NCBI GenBank assembly: GCA_028551475.1
Contig: CM052354.1
Span: 20,173,258 to 20,237,257, forward strand
DNA from: Casuarina equisetifolia
Taxonomy: Eukaryota > Streptophyta > Magnoliopsida > Fagales > Casuarinaceae
Direction: 5' to 3'
Length of the DNA stretch: 64,000 nucleotides
In this document: in pieces, positions 48,032-61,661 of the stretch
Layout of the letters: the number at the start of each line of letters is the position of its first letter
Position numbering within the stretch: position 1 is the stretch's first letter
Program-made: the position numbers and the translations under genes
Notes under the pieces: model-generated
Seen by the model: the letters and a program-made list of their open reading frames with translations, nothing else
The model's database searches: none
Told to the model about the DNA's origin: nothing

Positions 48032-50119
48032 GAAACTATTCCAACTTCCATGCTTATAATGAAGGTACCTACTTTGCCATGATGGCACAGTGCAATGTAA
48101 AAATAACTAGTAGTTATAACTTTCATATTTCCCAATCAGTTGCATAATAGTTCATAGTGCAAATATAAGTTCCAAAGAACACCTAAATGGCAATTCGATT
48201 ATAATGCCTTGCCCTTAAATAACAGTTTAGATGAAAGAAAAACATGTCCCTAGGAAGGTAGCCAGGTGGGACCATGTACCTCGTAAATTGGACTTGTCTT
48301 CCTCATCATGAATTGCAACGTAATCACAAAGCTCCTGAATTTTTTCTTCATTATTGGTTCCCATCCATAGCAGCATCTCATAGTAGCCTAATCTAGAAAG
48401 TGAACTAGGATTTGCTTTTCTGATAACTTCACAGAAAAAATGAAATTCTTGTACCATGCCTGTGTCAATTAAATACATAAGAAACTGACCATAAGTTTCC
48501 TCTTCCAGCTGGAAACCCTGTTCTCTCATTGAATCAAAAAGTCGAAATGCCTTGTGTATCTGTTCTAATGCTATATCTTCATTATTACTACTCCTGGCCC
48601 TTTCTATGCACATTCCCATCAATGCATTATATTCTTTGACACCGGTCTCTCGTCCTAATCTACCAAATAACTCCATAATAGTCTCTGTTCCCAGTTTCTG
48701 TCCACACATTGAAATTAAGCGGTTAAAGCGATTCCCCTGCGTACTTTTGTAAATCCATTTCTGTTTTCTTCCACGTGATACCTCTTTCCTATGTACTGAT
48801 AAGTTATTGACGGACAAACTTGCTAACCAGGGAATCTTCAACACTCCATTCAAAGATTTTTCATCATCAGCTCCTTGTGAATCAGATGATCTAACTGAAG
48901 CATCCCCTGGAAAAGGAAGAAAACAAATGAAACTGCATGCATCAATCATTATCAAATAGAACCTCAATGGATAAAAAGACAAAAACAAAGGTGAGATGGT
49001 TAGCAATTTTAGTAGATGTTGTAAGACAGTCAAGGGATTTTGAGTATGGAAATATTACTCCTGGGAAGATAAAAATGGCATCTGAAGGAAACAAGAAAAT
49101 GTGAATCCACCCAAATGGGCGGAAGTCCAAGGCAGATATCAAATTCGAATCTTTGTTGATGTTTTACATCCCCATATTTCACAGGAAACAACTGGTTGTA
49201 AAGTGATTTGGAAAATATCACCTCAAATAAATATAGCAACGTTTCCAGGCCCTGTGGTACCGTTTATCTAAGAAACTAACATCTGAAAAGGAATATTGAC
49301 CACTATAGATACAATAAGCTTCACTTGATTTCCAGGAAAATTGTCTTATTTCTTCTGTTAACTCGCAACTCACCAAATGGGCTTGAATCCAGAATCTCAC
49401 CCCGCACCCCTTCCGTAAAGGAAGTGCCATTATTCAAACAATAGCTGATTCGGTTATTGTAGAAACAAAACTAGGTCCTATTACTGGTATCAAACTTCCA
49501 GTTCCAATGTGTTCTCTCATCTCAAAGGAAAATGACACGAATGAAGCATAAAATCTGAAATAATTAATATTCTCAGAGAACATTTTCCAAACACTTACTG
49601 TACAATATAGAAGATATCTCCTTTGACAGCTTCTTCGTCGATCCCTCTACATTCAAACACAACAAAACAAACATAAACACTACAGAAAGACTCAAGCATT
49701 GATCAATCTACTCTATTTGATTACCAAAAAATCACGGGAAAAACGACCAACAAATATCAAAATGTTTTAGAAACTTCACTAGTATCTAAGCCACCAAAAC
49801 CAAAGAACCAAAGAACCCAAGAAAACAGAAAACCCGAACTTCTTTTTCATTTTTTTAAGTTTGCAATAACCAGGAAACATCGGCACGTACCGGAATTGGA
49901 CGCTGCCTCGAGCGGTAGGTCGAAGAGCTTAGAGCTTTCGGAGCTGGACAAAGATTCTGGGGACTTAACGCAACTCCGTTTTGAGAGCTTAGAAGTGGAG
50001 GCGGCAGGGGCCGAAGTGTCGAACGGGGAGACTAAGCTTTTCAGAGCTGAGCCCCGGGATTTGAATTTAACGGCCTTTCCAAATAGAGCGCTCAAGGTTT
50101 TGGCCTTCGACGCGGGCAT
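38419..50119 (-). CDS. Pentatricopeptide repeat protein, At4g04790/At4g21880-like, 16 exons
   Basis: Exons on the minus strand: 49891-50119, 49599-49646, 48280-48906, 47307-47486, 46821-46885, 43874-43981, 43567-43680, 42754-42849, 42494-42592, 41339-41458, 40631-40735, 39530-39694, 39314-39441, 39147-39225, 38690-38907 and 38419-38599. They join in frame to 853 aa. The N-terminus MPASKAKTLSALFGKAVKFK is basic and Ser/Thr-rich, fitting an organellar presequence (mitochondrion in the Arabidopsis homologues). PPR helices appear in VKEYNALMGMCIERA, PSSASYTKLITCCCDSLK, PTASMYNAILAGYFRE and KPDSQTFSYLISNCDREED. The C-terminal part with CLSPSRKCLDFLLSACANAK and LPYNVLSFLRMYQALLASGD matches this family, which is unusual among PPR proteins for having so many introns. 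It would bind organellar RNA; the target is unknown. Intron 5 (43982-46820) is 2.8 kb long. Confidence 0.93.
40823..40840. repeat. Poly-C run in a PPR intron
   Basis: About 17 consecutive C in an intron; likely a homopolymer of uncertain length. Confidence 0.9.
44148..44417. repeat. Two tandem copies of a ~134-base unit in PPR intron 5
   Basis: 44148-44281 and 44282-44417 align end to end: GG(C/T)CAAAA.ATATCTCA..TGA, GAAGAGTTT, and TTCAATT(C/T)(C/A)AA(A)CATA recur in order. The copies are diverged, so the event is old. It is noncoding. Confidence 0.7.
47945..48027. repeat. (GA)n microsatellite in PPR intron 3
   Basis: About 40 GA units preceded by GATA units (AGATAGATAGA). It creates two long Ser-Leu open frames on the minus strand that are not genes. 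Confidence 0.95.
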
Positions 50120-50589
50120 TTGGAGTTTCTGCGGGAAGAAGGGAAGAAGAACTCGGCTCAGCAGGTTTGTGTTTAGTATATATACCCAACGTATCCAGAA
50201 GAACGTCCCCCCGTATATTTTGAATATAATAACCCATTTTTCTTTTTCTCTTTTCTATTGTTTTTATCATAATCATTTATGTCATATCATGATTTCGGAA
50301 TCTGTGTTCTAATTTTCTTACCAAATTTTAAACTTTTTTGACAAAATTGGTTCTTTTTTTTTTTTGTTTTTGAGAAAGACATAGTAAGGCCAATTTACGC
50401 TGCAATGGACAAAGGATAAGACTTTTCTTCTTCCCGGAGCTTCCCCGGAATGAAATGTAGCTTGCCGGCAGGGCGGTGTAGTGGGAATTGTCCAATACGC
50501 CGAGCGACGAGACGCAGTGGCCGACACGGTGTTTATAATTCGGAGTGCTTGAAGCCGGTCATCGTAGCGGCGAGTGAAAAATCTCAATC

Positions 50590-50837
50590 TTGAATGTTCC
50601 TTTCTGGGCATTTGTAACAAGCGCCGGTGTCACCATTTATTCGTCTCGGTACTCTGTAATGTCCTCCGGACTTGAATCGTTTTCTCTTCACTTAAGCCTT
50701 CATTTGTCTGTTGTATCCGGAAGAGCCCTACGATGCTTAGCACCATTCAACTACCAGGGCGACAATTCCATGGGGTGCTTTGCATGGAGGAAGTTCTCGT
50801 GCTATTCGAGCAAACCCAAGTTCAGAAGGCCCGAAAG
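50590..50837 (+). other. Possible 5' untranslated exon of the F-box gene
   Basis: A GC-richer stretch ending in CCGAAAG followed by GTAAGGTTTTGG, a good splice donor. It lies 470 bases from the PPR start in divergent orientation, as expected for the first exon of a plus-strand gene. A candidate acceptor (GTTGCAG at 57223-57229) sits 80 bases before the F-box ATG, giving an intron of about 6.4 kb. An alternative is a separate short transcript; an 83-codon frame from 50590 has no recognised domain. Confidence 0.35.
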
Positions 50838-51269
50838 GTAAGGTTTTGGCTGTTTCTGGTTTGATATAACCCTTTCTATATTTGCATGTCTTTAGAGATT
50901 TTTAGATTGCTATCCTATTCTGTCAAATTTACTGTATTAGGAAACGGAGAAAGAATAACATTCCAGTTTTAGTTTCTGGGTTCGGGTTGATTTTTGTTTG
51001 GGAGACTATTAGCTTGTGTTTATGGTAATTCTGTGCTGCTGTAAATTGGTATCTGATTCCCTGTGGCCATTTTGGATGTAAAGGTTGATGTGTTGCTTGT
51101 AGTTTGGAAGAAAGCTCTTTGATTATATGGGCAAAACTAAGATGGCTATGAGGAGAACAAATTGTATGATAGATAAAGTTTTCATTGTTATTAAGCATAA
51201 GCAAACCATACAAGGGAGTTTTTAGAGAATTTTGAAATAAGGAGAACAACACATTTATATACAAGTGAT

Positions 51270-51410
51270 TTCCTTGTTTGCCTATTTCCTTGTTTGTCTC
51301 AACTAAGATTTCCTTATTTGCGACGAGGATTTTCTTATTTGCCTCGGACCAGGATTTCCATATTTGCCTCAGACCAGGATTTTCTTATTTGCCTTGGACC
51401 AGGATTTCAG
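51270..51410. repeat. 25-base minisatellite, about five units
   Basis: Unit close to GATTTTCTTATTTGCCTCGG plus ACCAG, in imperfect tandem copies. The unit produces open frames rich in Phe, Leu and Ser that are not genes. Confidence 0.85.
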
Positions 51411-53579
51411 CGGCACTGCAAGAAGGGAGAGGACGTGAAGAGCTTATATCGCCTTATTAGTCGTCTCCATATCCAAACATTGGAATGAGAGAGAATTTGA
51501 GTGTAATGAACTTTTCTAGTCAAAAGGTGGATATCAGTAATGCTCATATTGAGTCGATGATTTTGTTTTTCCCTTGGGAAACAATAGAATATCAATTAAT
51601 TCCACACGTGCACCCATGAAGAGTTGAAACTTAGAGCTCCAAATCAGAAAATGGGAGGTGTACATTAGCCTAGAAGGTCATTTGTTATGTTTCTATGACT
51701 TGGATGATGACTCTGTATTCATTATACACGTGCATTTTTATCTTTATAGGAAATATCTCTAAACCAGACAAGTCATGTAGTATCAGCTGCGATTGACGTA
51801 CTTTGATAAGTATTTCTGAAGTGTTAAACTTGCAAGTATATTGTGTGAGGTTGGAACTACAATTGAGGGAGAGTCAAGTAGTTAGCAATCATGACAGCAT
51901 GGACAAAATTCAGTCTTAGAATTTCAAATTTGGAGTTTTTAATCCTTTACCTATTATATTTTTTGTCCTCTCCTGATAGACCTGCTATTAATTCTTGCTA
52001 ACAGGACTTTTATGCTATCATGAGCTGTTAAAATGAGTCATAAGAAACAGTTCGTCTGTTGAAGCGGGACTACACTTATTGTCTTCTAGATAGTTAAACG
52101 AATTTTTCTTCTTGTGTATCCCAGGGAAAGTGGGATTTTGAATACCATCCAATGTATTTTTTTCTCTCTCTCTTCTTTCCTTCTTTATATGATAATCTAA
52201 TTACTGTTTCAATATTGTTACGTTAGAGAATTCATCCAATACTTTTTTATTTTATTTTGGTGTCTATTAGCTCTCATCTCACTTGTACTGGTATGACTAT
52301 ATGAAACACATACATGCATGTGAGTGTGTGTAAATGAAGCCAAATCAATGCTTAGAGGCTAAGATAACATGACCCAATTATTTTGGAAGTGTTGCTGCTG
52401 AGGATTCAGTGCTCTATGAATCATACTCTTTCACATAATTTTAGATGATAATTATCTTTAGTAATCTTAGTATGAAACAAAAAGAACCCCAGTTTGATGG
52501 CCAGAAGTATATGGAATGTCTCAATATTGCCAAATGTCATTACCAGTGATTGTGGAGAAATAAAAGCAACTATTATACACATGGATATATAGCATAGATG
52601 ACTGTGTTATCAGATATTGTTCACCACCTAAAGCTGATTGCAAAATTGTCTATGGCACACCTACGGAGAAGGAAACTCAATTGAGTTCATTTCATTCGTT
52701 CAAAACGAGTGCTCATGGATTTTGTGAGTCAGTGTAATATAGACTTGCACAGCATACTAGTGCCAGAGCCTCTTAGCATAAACTAGTTTGATTATGGTAT
52801 TTATAAAATGGATGCTGAAATAAATTGTGGTGATTTCAATTCTTTATAAATTTTCCAAATCCTACTATGAAATTGTCTTCAAAGAAATTGTTTATGCTCT
52901 GTACTGTCATCTCCTATTACTCAATTTGTAATCGTGCTAGTTCATTATGAGAGGTCTACTAGGAAAAGAAACAGTAAATTAAATTGTCGCTGTTCATTTT
53001 GGTATGTAGTTCCTGGTTTGACCTACCAAGTAATTGTTTTTATAACCTAAAATTGTATCTTTCATTACCATCTTTATCATTCTCAAATTTGAAGATGTTA
53101 CATTGTATAATGGTTTGAGTACTTATTTTCAAATGTGTACATATTTAGCAATCATTAAATTGATATCTTTGTTTGCTAGTGTTCAACCACAAATACGAGT
53201 GCATGTGTATTCGTGTGTAACTGGAGTGTTTTATGACACCTATCTATCGATGCTGAGTGGTGATGTTGACTCTTTATGGCCGGGCCCAATATCGACAGAT
53301 ACAACCCTTGAGGTTTGCATGTCACAGAATTAATTTCCCTTGGTTTTCTTAGGTTGTAGTGTTTCTATCACCTTAAAATGGATCATAGTCGAAACGGCCA
53401 ATATTTTGTATGGACCTTAAGCTTAGTTCAGCCTTAGTTCAAATGAGGTAATGGTGCAATAATTGATTTGGCTAAACATTGAGGAAATATGATTGGGTTG
53501 GCTGTATAGTATTTGTAGATCTTACACAACTCCTATGAAAGATACTTCTACTTCACTAGGTAGTAGAAGGTGTTTTGTG

Positions 53580-53727
53580 GTACCAATGATTAGAAAATTA
53601 ATGCTTAAAAACAAGTAAATGACATTTTACTATTTCCTTAAGATAATACAAGGCGTTGTGTAGCAATGATTAGAAAATTAATGCTTAAAAACAAGTGAAG
53701 TGGCATTTTACTATTTTCTTAAGATTA
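53580..53727. repeat. Tandem duplication of a ~76-base unit
   Basis: CAATGATTAGAAAATTAATG, then CTTAAAAACAAGT, then CATTTTACTATTT and CTTAAGAT, occurs twice with few differences, starting near 53584 and 53660. Confidence 0.9.
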
Positions 53728-54968
53728 AAAGAAATCCCTGTATGACTCATTTCTAAACTTTTCTTTTGGATGCATGTAGAGGGTGGGGGAATAACATGAG
53801 CAAAGTGGTAGATATAATTATGGAACTTAATTACATAGCCAAATGTGGTTTCTTAGAAAAGGTGAGAAATTTAAATTTTGTAACTATATTATAAGAAAGT
53901 CTATAGAACTTCCAGGCAATAATATGCATGTAGACTTAAATACATATATATCCCTTTTATTTGGAAGAAAATCTACGAGTTGCTCCCCCTCATTTACTTG
54001 GGATCTGCACCCACCTGGAAACCACCTAACAGTTGTTGTGATGCATGAATGCTTAAACGGCCTGGTCGACAAATGTTTAATGTTTGACGAACTTTATTAA
54101 GTTTCTGACTGCTCTTTCTCACTCATTCAACACTCTTTTCAAATCCTTTTCTCCAGTACTTATCTCAATGGTAATCAGTTGTACCAATTGTGCTTGGTGA
54201 GCTCTCTTAGTTACAATTTAAGATGGCTCTCTTTGGTTTATAATCATCTCCATCGTTGTTGGGTCACTGGGGTTGCATGCTTTTCACATGATTATAGGTC
54301 AAGCAGAATTCTGCATCAAATGGTATTTGCATTTCGTCCTCAGGAGAAATATTTGTGGAAAATTTAAACCCAGAGTGGGTATCTAAAATTCTGATTTCTT
54401 TACCATCCCCCTTTCCTTTCTCCCTTAAGTTTGAAAAAATGCTAACTCAACAAATCCTAAATTGTCCAAATGTTTTCTTAATCCGTGAATCTTACGTTCG
54501 GCATATCACCTAGAAAGATCACTTGTGGCCATAATGCATTAGAATCTTAGAAATATCTGTTTGGCTCAGGTGATTTTTTTATGCTTATCACCATTCCCGT
54601 CCTGCTTCTTCTCCTTTATTGATTACCTTTGTTTTCTCCCACTTTGGCTTTTGTGACGACCATCTGGTTACTTATTGTCTTAATTTCTGCTTTCTTCTGT
54701 AAGCCTTTTTATCCATTACCCATTGATTTGCTCATTTTTACATATACACGTGTTTATTTAACCCAAGAAAGCCTAAATTCCAACTACAAGAAGAGGTTTG
54801 GTATTTTGGCAGCAGCATTTATTCAATGACCTACAAGCTTTCGGGCCGTTTTCTTTGCCATTTGGACATGCTGATGCTTGTCATGCATGAGTATCTATGT
54901 ATGTAGAGATGATGCTCGCCATACATTTGTGAGTTGAGTAGAAAGTATATATTCTAGAGTCTGCTTCT

Positions 54969-54999
<31 letters not shown>

Positions 55000-57309
55000 T
55001 TGCTTTGGGAAAAGTAGGGAAAGGAAGGGGAAGGTGGGAAGGATTATGGTTCTTATGTTACTTTATTTGTATTGAAATGATTTTGCTAATCTTTAAGGTT
55101 GAGATGCAAGCCACCGTCTATTAACCTTTTAATGTTACTACCTGTTGAATGCCGGTAAAGCTTCATTGTTATTATTGTTCGTTTTTTCCCCCTACTATTC
55201 TTATAAACTTTTCCCACCTATCGTCATTATTGTCGTTGGTTGTCTTTTATCAGACATTGACAACTGGATTAACTATCTTTTCACCCTTTACTGCTCAAAA
55301 AATTTATATTTATTTAATCAGAACTATTTATTTTTTTCGATTTCATAGAATCTAATAGTTCTGGTTTCAATGCAAGAAACTGCTTATCTGTCTAACGTAG
55401 GATCCTTGTGCTGATTACTTTGTTTGTTATGCATAGAAGTCCACAACATCACCATGCTCTTAATTGGTTTGATTTTGCAATTTCTTGGAAGATTATTTTT
55501 CTTATTGGTATTTAGTGTAATCTGTATGTGTACCTGTTTTCTGAAACGGTTGTATCTGGAGTTCATGGATCTGGACTTAATATTTACCAAGATAGATGCC
55601 TACTTCTCTATAATTCTTTGTTCATTATAGAATCTGTTTATCTACTTACACTGAGATCTGATTTAAGATTGCATTTTCTGGTTTAGTTCTCTGTATTAGA
55701 TGGAGAAAATGAGGGGTCGTACCATCCTTCATTTTTGCTCTAACCATCATTTTTTTTTTAAATTATACATATATATATATTTACACTCCCAAATTCATAC
55801 ACTCAGGTGGCAAACTTGAGACCAAGAAGTTCACGCAACACTTACTCCCAATTGAGCCAAGAGCTTTGTTGACTGCTCTAACCATCATTGACTGTTGCTA
55901 CTTTTTCTACTTATAACTAGGAAAGAAATTAAGATTATGCCATGTTCTTGTATAATCCCTTGTGGGCTCCCCAAATTCACCTGTTTATTCTAATAGTTCT
56001 CATCCTTGCTTTTGTGAACTAGTTACCTAGTGCATGACTTATTTTTTGATGTAATTACTAAGTCTACTTCTATTAGAACGACCATCACTTTCTATAATGA
56101 AATGCATTAATAGCCTGTAAGCTAGGGCTGCAGGTCTCTCCATTCTCCCCATAGTAGTTCATGTTTGTCAACTTGAATGATGGGGAATGGATTTAATTGT
56201 TCCATAAGATAAGAGGAATATTTGCTTTATCATAACTAAAATAAAGGCTGCCATTTCTTGGTGCCGTAACTTTCTTGCTTTTTAGTGAACACCTTACAAT
56301 TGAAAAATAGATACGTAGGGATCATTGTGGAGTCCAACTTATGTTTTTCATTCGTTATTAAGTCACTACTAGTAAGAATTACAAAGAAGCTATTAAGTCA
56401 TTCAGATGTAGTCGGTTATTCTTAAGCTCCTCTCTCTCTCTATAAGTACATATCTTCATACACATGCACTCATATAGAAATGTCTGTATGAGTATCCATT
56501 CATAACTTATCTCTCTTTAGTCTTGGCCTATTTTTTGTTCAATGTCTGAACTTACAGATGCCTCTATAGTTGTTTTGCCACTCATGCTTTCGAATGTGAA
56601 ATTTGTCCTTTTTCACTGATGTGGAGAAACTTTAGTTATTTTTTTGTTATTGCTTTTTACAAGTTTTTCCTTTGAATGTTTTTCTCAATTCTCTCTCTTT
56701 TCTCTGTTGAGTTCTTCACATTGATTTACTTTTGGTGAACTGCGAATTACACCTAGCAGTGATCCAAATTTCCCAAACAAATGAATGAGGAAACGGAAAC
56801 TGGAGTCATTTTTATCACTTGGTATTGTTAGGTAAAATTATCATGTTTGCTAATGTGGTAAACAAAATGATGTTATCTGCGTGGTCATTTTGTTTGTCTT
56901 TTGTGAATTGTGGTTTCTGATTGAGGGTTTGAGGGGCAACATAGTTCTTATCTCTTTGCTTTATTAATTAGAAGGGTGGTAAGCAATCGTGTACATATGG
57001 TAAAAAGCCTAGGATCTCACAGAGCATCTATATGAGTATCTCTTTCTTTCCTCCTTCAGGCATTGCCACAAAACTATAGAATTACAAGTAAAGCATAAAT
57101 CTTTAACTTGTGCAGCAGTGAAAGAAATAAAGAACTGAAGTTCATGAGCACTTGGTATTGTTATCAACACTTAATTACTGTGTGCTATGCTTGTTATAAC
57201 AATAAACATGATTTCTTCATGTTGCAGATATATTTGGTATCAAACTTTGTCAAATTGGACTGGCGGGTTTCTTTCTTGAGGCTGAAGACACCAAAAGAGA
57301 GCATTTGAA

Positions 57310-58756
57310 ATGGTTGTAATTGAGGGTGTGCCTAAGCAGAGGAATGATGCTTGGCATGAAATAGAATCTGTGGAGGAAGTTTTTGCTGATATTCTCTCAA
57401 GGGTTCCTGTTAAGTCTCTTCTGGTTCTCAAATCTGTATCTAAACTTTGGTACAGATTGATACGAAGTCCAAATTTAATCAATATGCAGTTAAGCCGGTC
57501 CCGAGAAACCCCCACTTATATAGTTTACCCATATATGGACGAGGTAATGGATATCTATCTGATGAAGAGCAATGGGAAAATCCTTGAAATGATTACTCTT
57601 CCTGGTCTTGAAAATCTTTCACCTCTCAGTCTGATTTGTTCGTACACTGGTCTAATCTGTTGCATCAATTATCCATGGGTTTCTGAATCAAACAGGGATG
57701 AAGTGAACATGACAGACTTTGAAATTCGTATCTGCAACCCTGCTACTAGAGAAATCTTTTTACTTCCAAAGGGTCGTCCATCTGAGAAGAGGCTGTCTAT
57801 AGGAGTTAGTTTTGGCCCCAAAACCTCCGAGTATAAAGTGTTTCGCTTTTTCCATTCCAAATGTGAATCCGAAGATATCCATCTTGAGTGTGAGGTGTTT
57901 TCATCAGACACTGGATCCTGGAGAGGCATAGGCGCTTCCGAACACTGTCCCATGGGATTCCAGCACTGCCCCTTGGGTTCTAATCATGTATTTGTTGATG
58001 GAAAAGTTTACTGGTTTGTTGCTTCAGAAGAAGATCATGACATCCCTGGCTCCGTTCTTTCAGTGGATATGGAGGAGAACTTTAGGACTATCAATCTCCC
58101 AGCCGAAGTCACTGAACACTCGTTCTTGGTTGACCTTGAAGGTTGCTTATCGCTAGTTGCTGTATATGATGATGATGAAATTTTTGATATCTGGGTTCTA
58201 CACGATTCAAATGAGCCTAATTGGGAAAGGATACAATCTGATTATGTGGCCTTCTCAAATATCGAATGTGTCTACTCTGTAGCTGCAAGGAAGAATGAAC
58301 TTTTTTTCATAACTACCGACCAATATCTGCTCTATAATGTGAATCGTAGGATTTGGACAGAACTCGATTTTTCAGATGCTTTTGAAAAGAATCTTCCTGT
58401 TGTGTATCCCTTTACAGAAACACTCTTCCCATGTAAGTATTGAATTTTCTTTAAAAAATTATAATTGTCTCTGGTGGTAGAATCTGGCTAATTATTTATG
58501 CATTCCACCTTTTACTAGTCAGTTTTTGTTCCACGTGCTTGAAATTTTGACATATACAAAACAGATTCCTGTTTCAGTTTGAATCAAGTAGTGGATTTGT
58601 TGCGTAAATCTCCCCCTTTCTGTTAAATAGTTAGTTTGGTATGACCTAAGAAATTTTGAGGTTCCATTAGCTTGTGGTTTATTTGTTTTGACAAGTTCTC
58701 TAATTTCTTTAACAGGTACTGGTCTTCTGGATTCTAGAAGAGAGGACAACAGTTGA
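57310..58756 (+). CDS. F-box protein with F-box-associated (FBA) domain, two coding exons
   Basis: The start at 57310 is the first ATG after an in-frame TGA that lies just upstream. Residues about 25-60 form the F-box (DILSRVPVKSLLVLKSVSKL, then WYRLIRSPNL), which binds SKP1 to build an SCF ubiquitin ligase. Then comes a typical FBA/kelch-like interaction region with ICNPATREIFLLPKG, VSFGPKTSEYKVFRF, VFSSDTGSWRGI, NHVFVDGKVYWFV and FDIWVLHDSNEPNWERI. The single-exon reading ends at TGA 58441-58443, but a strong donor (T|GTAAGT after 58432) and an acceptor (TTTAACAG at 58708-58715) remove that stop and give a 387-aa product ending TGLLDSRREDNS. Read-through of the unspliced form would give 377 aa. 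Substrate unknown. Confidence 0.88.
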
Positions 58757-61661
58757 GAGAGGGAAACTTACTGTCATTCTAAAGCTTGTGGTGGAAGTAT
58801 GACAAGATTTCCAGGGGAACAAAAGTGTGATTCTCTAGCTCATGTTTCTAAGTGAACTTATGGGTGTTCAGTATGGTGTTATTGCAAACTGTGAAATTTG
58901 GAGAATATCAACATATGTTCTCCACCAAGTATCTTTGTTGTTTATTTCCTCCAACAGTCATGGAACATTTTGCTTTAAATGAAAATGCCAGTCTTCTGGC
59001 ATAGGTTTTATTCATGCACTTTATTTCACTTTAGATGGCTGTTAGGGTTATTCATATGAAGCACTGAACATTTTTTGGCGTGGCTTGGCTCTTTGCCGTT
59101 GGTCAGTAATAATAGGAAACATTTTTTGGCGTTTGTTCCTGCAATCATTTCCATAGGAAAAATGCAGACATAACAACTTTCAATTTTATAGGTCCTATTT
59201 GTTAGTGGTGTTTGTAGAAATAGTCTGCAAGACACATAACATACCATAACTATTTGTATGGGTTGTTTCATTCATGAAATTTGCCGTACAATTGGGATAA
59301 AGGTCCCTTGAACTGGGTTGTGTAATGTGCTATCATCTTTAGATTTTTTTTTTTTCTTTAGCCATGTTAACTATGGATACTTACTTCCTTCTTTTTCCGT
59401 ATGATTTCTAGCCATGAAAGGGCAATAGATAAAAAATTAAAAAAATAAAAAGACAGAAAGAAAAATGAGAAAAAGTACTGTCAACAAGGAAATATATTCC
59501 GTGAAAAATGAAAGTGACCTCCTTTCGAATTCATGTGTAAAATGAGATAGCCTTGACATTTTGATGTTGCTTTCCTCTAAAGTCTGAGCTTTGGTGAGAT
59601 TTTAGATCCACCAACGAGGTCTCTTCTTTAAATATCGACTAGATTGTGACTATCCCCCCAATGGGTCTCTTCTTTAGACATTGACTCTTATAGGGCCTAC
59701 CCACAAATTTAAGCCTTTAATTAGGGAACTCCAATCAGAGAAAAGTTCCAAGTGTCGCTGGCCATTTACGCCCTGGAGTGGACATTGCTAGTTAATATAA
59801 AACTAGACTTCTTGATTGGTTATTAAAAAGCATCTAGTAGTAAAAGGACTACTTTTTTTTTTTTTTAAGAAATTTGGCAATTGTTATTGATAAAATAGGT
59901 TGATGTAAATATCATACCTATATACAGAGTACATGGTCAAGGCATGGACCTAACCCTTTATGAAATCACCCTAACTTGTGGGTTGAAAATTAAGTATGTA
60001 ATGAAAAACTTTCATATCATGAATTACATAGAAATTAAGTTCAAAATGGAATGAATAAGCATCTATTATTGAAGGGGCCTGTAATGGTTAAGATCCAATT
60101 GGTTTTCCCATGCTATTTTCCTGCAATTATTTGGTAAGGATCCCAATGTTGTCATTATTTATAGCCTTGTAACTTAATGACCATGCATTTCCATAGGTAG
60201 CTAATAAGTTAGAATTTTTTTTTTCTCTCCCCGGGGAAAACCTGCAGCATGTCTATGGACTGAGTCAAGAGATTACAAGCGATGGGCATAAAGCGGTACT
60301 TGTGTTTCCATTTTCTGATGACCTTTTACTAGAGTTGGGAATGCTATACTCTATTGTGGACTAGAACTCATGCTAAAAAGAGAAGCTAGGCATGGAAAAT
60401 AAGCACAATTCTTTACTGCAGTCAGGTTGGATGAGAGCTAAGGCAGTCTTTTCTTTTCCAACAAGATTCAAATGGGAGATTAAATGATCTTTCACATGAT
60501 CATTTTCTGCTATATCGTCCTTCTTGCTGCATTGCATAACATCAAGTAGTCTTGTATATAAGTGGTTTAAAAGATCCTTAAATTAAGATAAATTTGAGTT
60601 GGGCTATGTAGAGAAAACATGCCTAACACGTCAAATCTTGTTTCATTTGAAGTGACTGCGAAATTTGGGCAGTAAGTGGGAAAAAAAAAAGAAGGTAATA
60701 ACATGAGGGGCGTTAGTGATTACTTATCTTCACTCGGCAAACCAGAAAGTAGCACCTCGAGAAAGTCCATGAGAAAGAAGACTGAACGATTTGAGAAGGC
60801 TACCGGAGGCATCTTAATTGCGGCATGCAGGAATCTTTGAAAACGATCTTTAGGCAGTCTGTAAAACAAAACTAGACTAGCGGTGACTTAGCTGACAAAG
60901 TCATTATGATTTGGTCCAGTGGGAGAAGAGTCTCACTCATGTATACACCTATCGAAATTTGAAAGCAGGAATCTGAGAATTACATCAGAGAATGTGAGCA
61001 ACTTACAATGTGTGTTTTTTCTTTTAAATCTCTTGACAAGTGACCCCGTGATGGTTATAGAAACTAAAGAAGATTATTGGCTTTTTCTTTCCCTCAATGA
61101 AATTAGATTACGCGTAGAACGCGATAAAATGATAACAAGTGCATCTGTACAAAGATGGATGCAATATGGGAATCCTTGCCGAATAGCAGGAATGCGACTG
61201 GCCGATGAAAACGATCCGATGTCTGAAGAACTAAGTCTTCGAAATGATTTAAGATCATCAAACCAAGGTCGCTTTCTGTAATTGACACCCCCTAGATGCT
61301 ATTAGCTAGACGTAATCTCAACAACCATCTAGAGAATAACGTTTACGAAGTTTTAGCAGCTGCATGCAGACAAGACTGACAGGGAACTTTGAGATAAGCC
61401 AGAAGTCATTAGATGTTGCCATGGACACAAAGAGCCATGGCCCTCCAAGGTGTACAGTAAGCGCCGGCCGTTTTAAAAAACACTCTAAATCATTCCATTT
61501 GGCTTTGTGATAGCTTTAATGGAACAGACATCATAAATTACAAATAGCCTGCAGATATTGAGTCCGGTAGAAGAAACCTTCGTATATAAGTTTAAGTCGT
61601 GTTAAGAGAGGCTGATTCTCCCTCTGAAAGTAGGCGGCCTTGGCTGAAACAAGCGCCAGAG
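58757..61661. other. Intergenic between the F-box gene and the ABCB gene
   Basis: AT-rich, with A/T runs at 59346 and 59851. A 120-codon plus-strand open frame at 60919-61281 (containing VMVIETKEDYWLFLSLNEIR) is not recognised and has no nearby ATG-context or splice support; it may be a gene relic. The ABCB promoter must lie toward the right end. Confidence 0.5.

Larger units (their letters stand above)
50841..57220. other. Long AT-rich stretch without recognised exons
   Basis: Probably one long 5' UTR intron of the F-box gene, or intergenic DNA. It holds a 25-base minisatellite (51270-51410), a 76-base tandem duplication (53580-53727), a (GT)n run (54973-54995) and T-rich tracts. Open frames are short and show no domain. 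Confidence 0.5.

Noticed and set aside
47900-48135. Ser-Leu-rich open frames
   Set aside because: Produced entirely by the (GA)n microsatellite.
49896-50312. 138-codon plus-strand open frame
   Set aside because: Antisense shadow of PPR exon 1.
60919-61281. 120-codon plus-strand open frame before the ABCB gene
   Set aside because: Not recognised, no splice or context support. Possibly a relic, but not strong enough to list as a gene.
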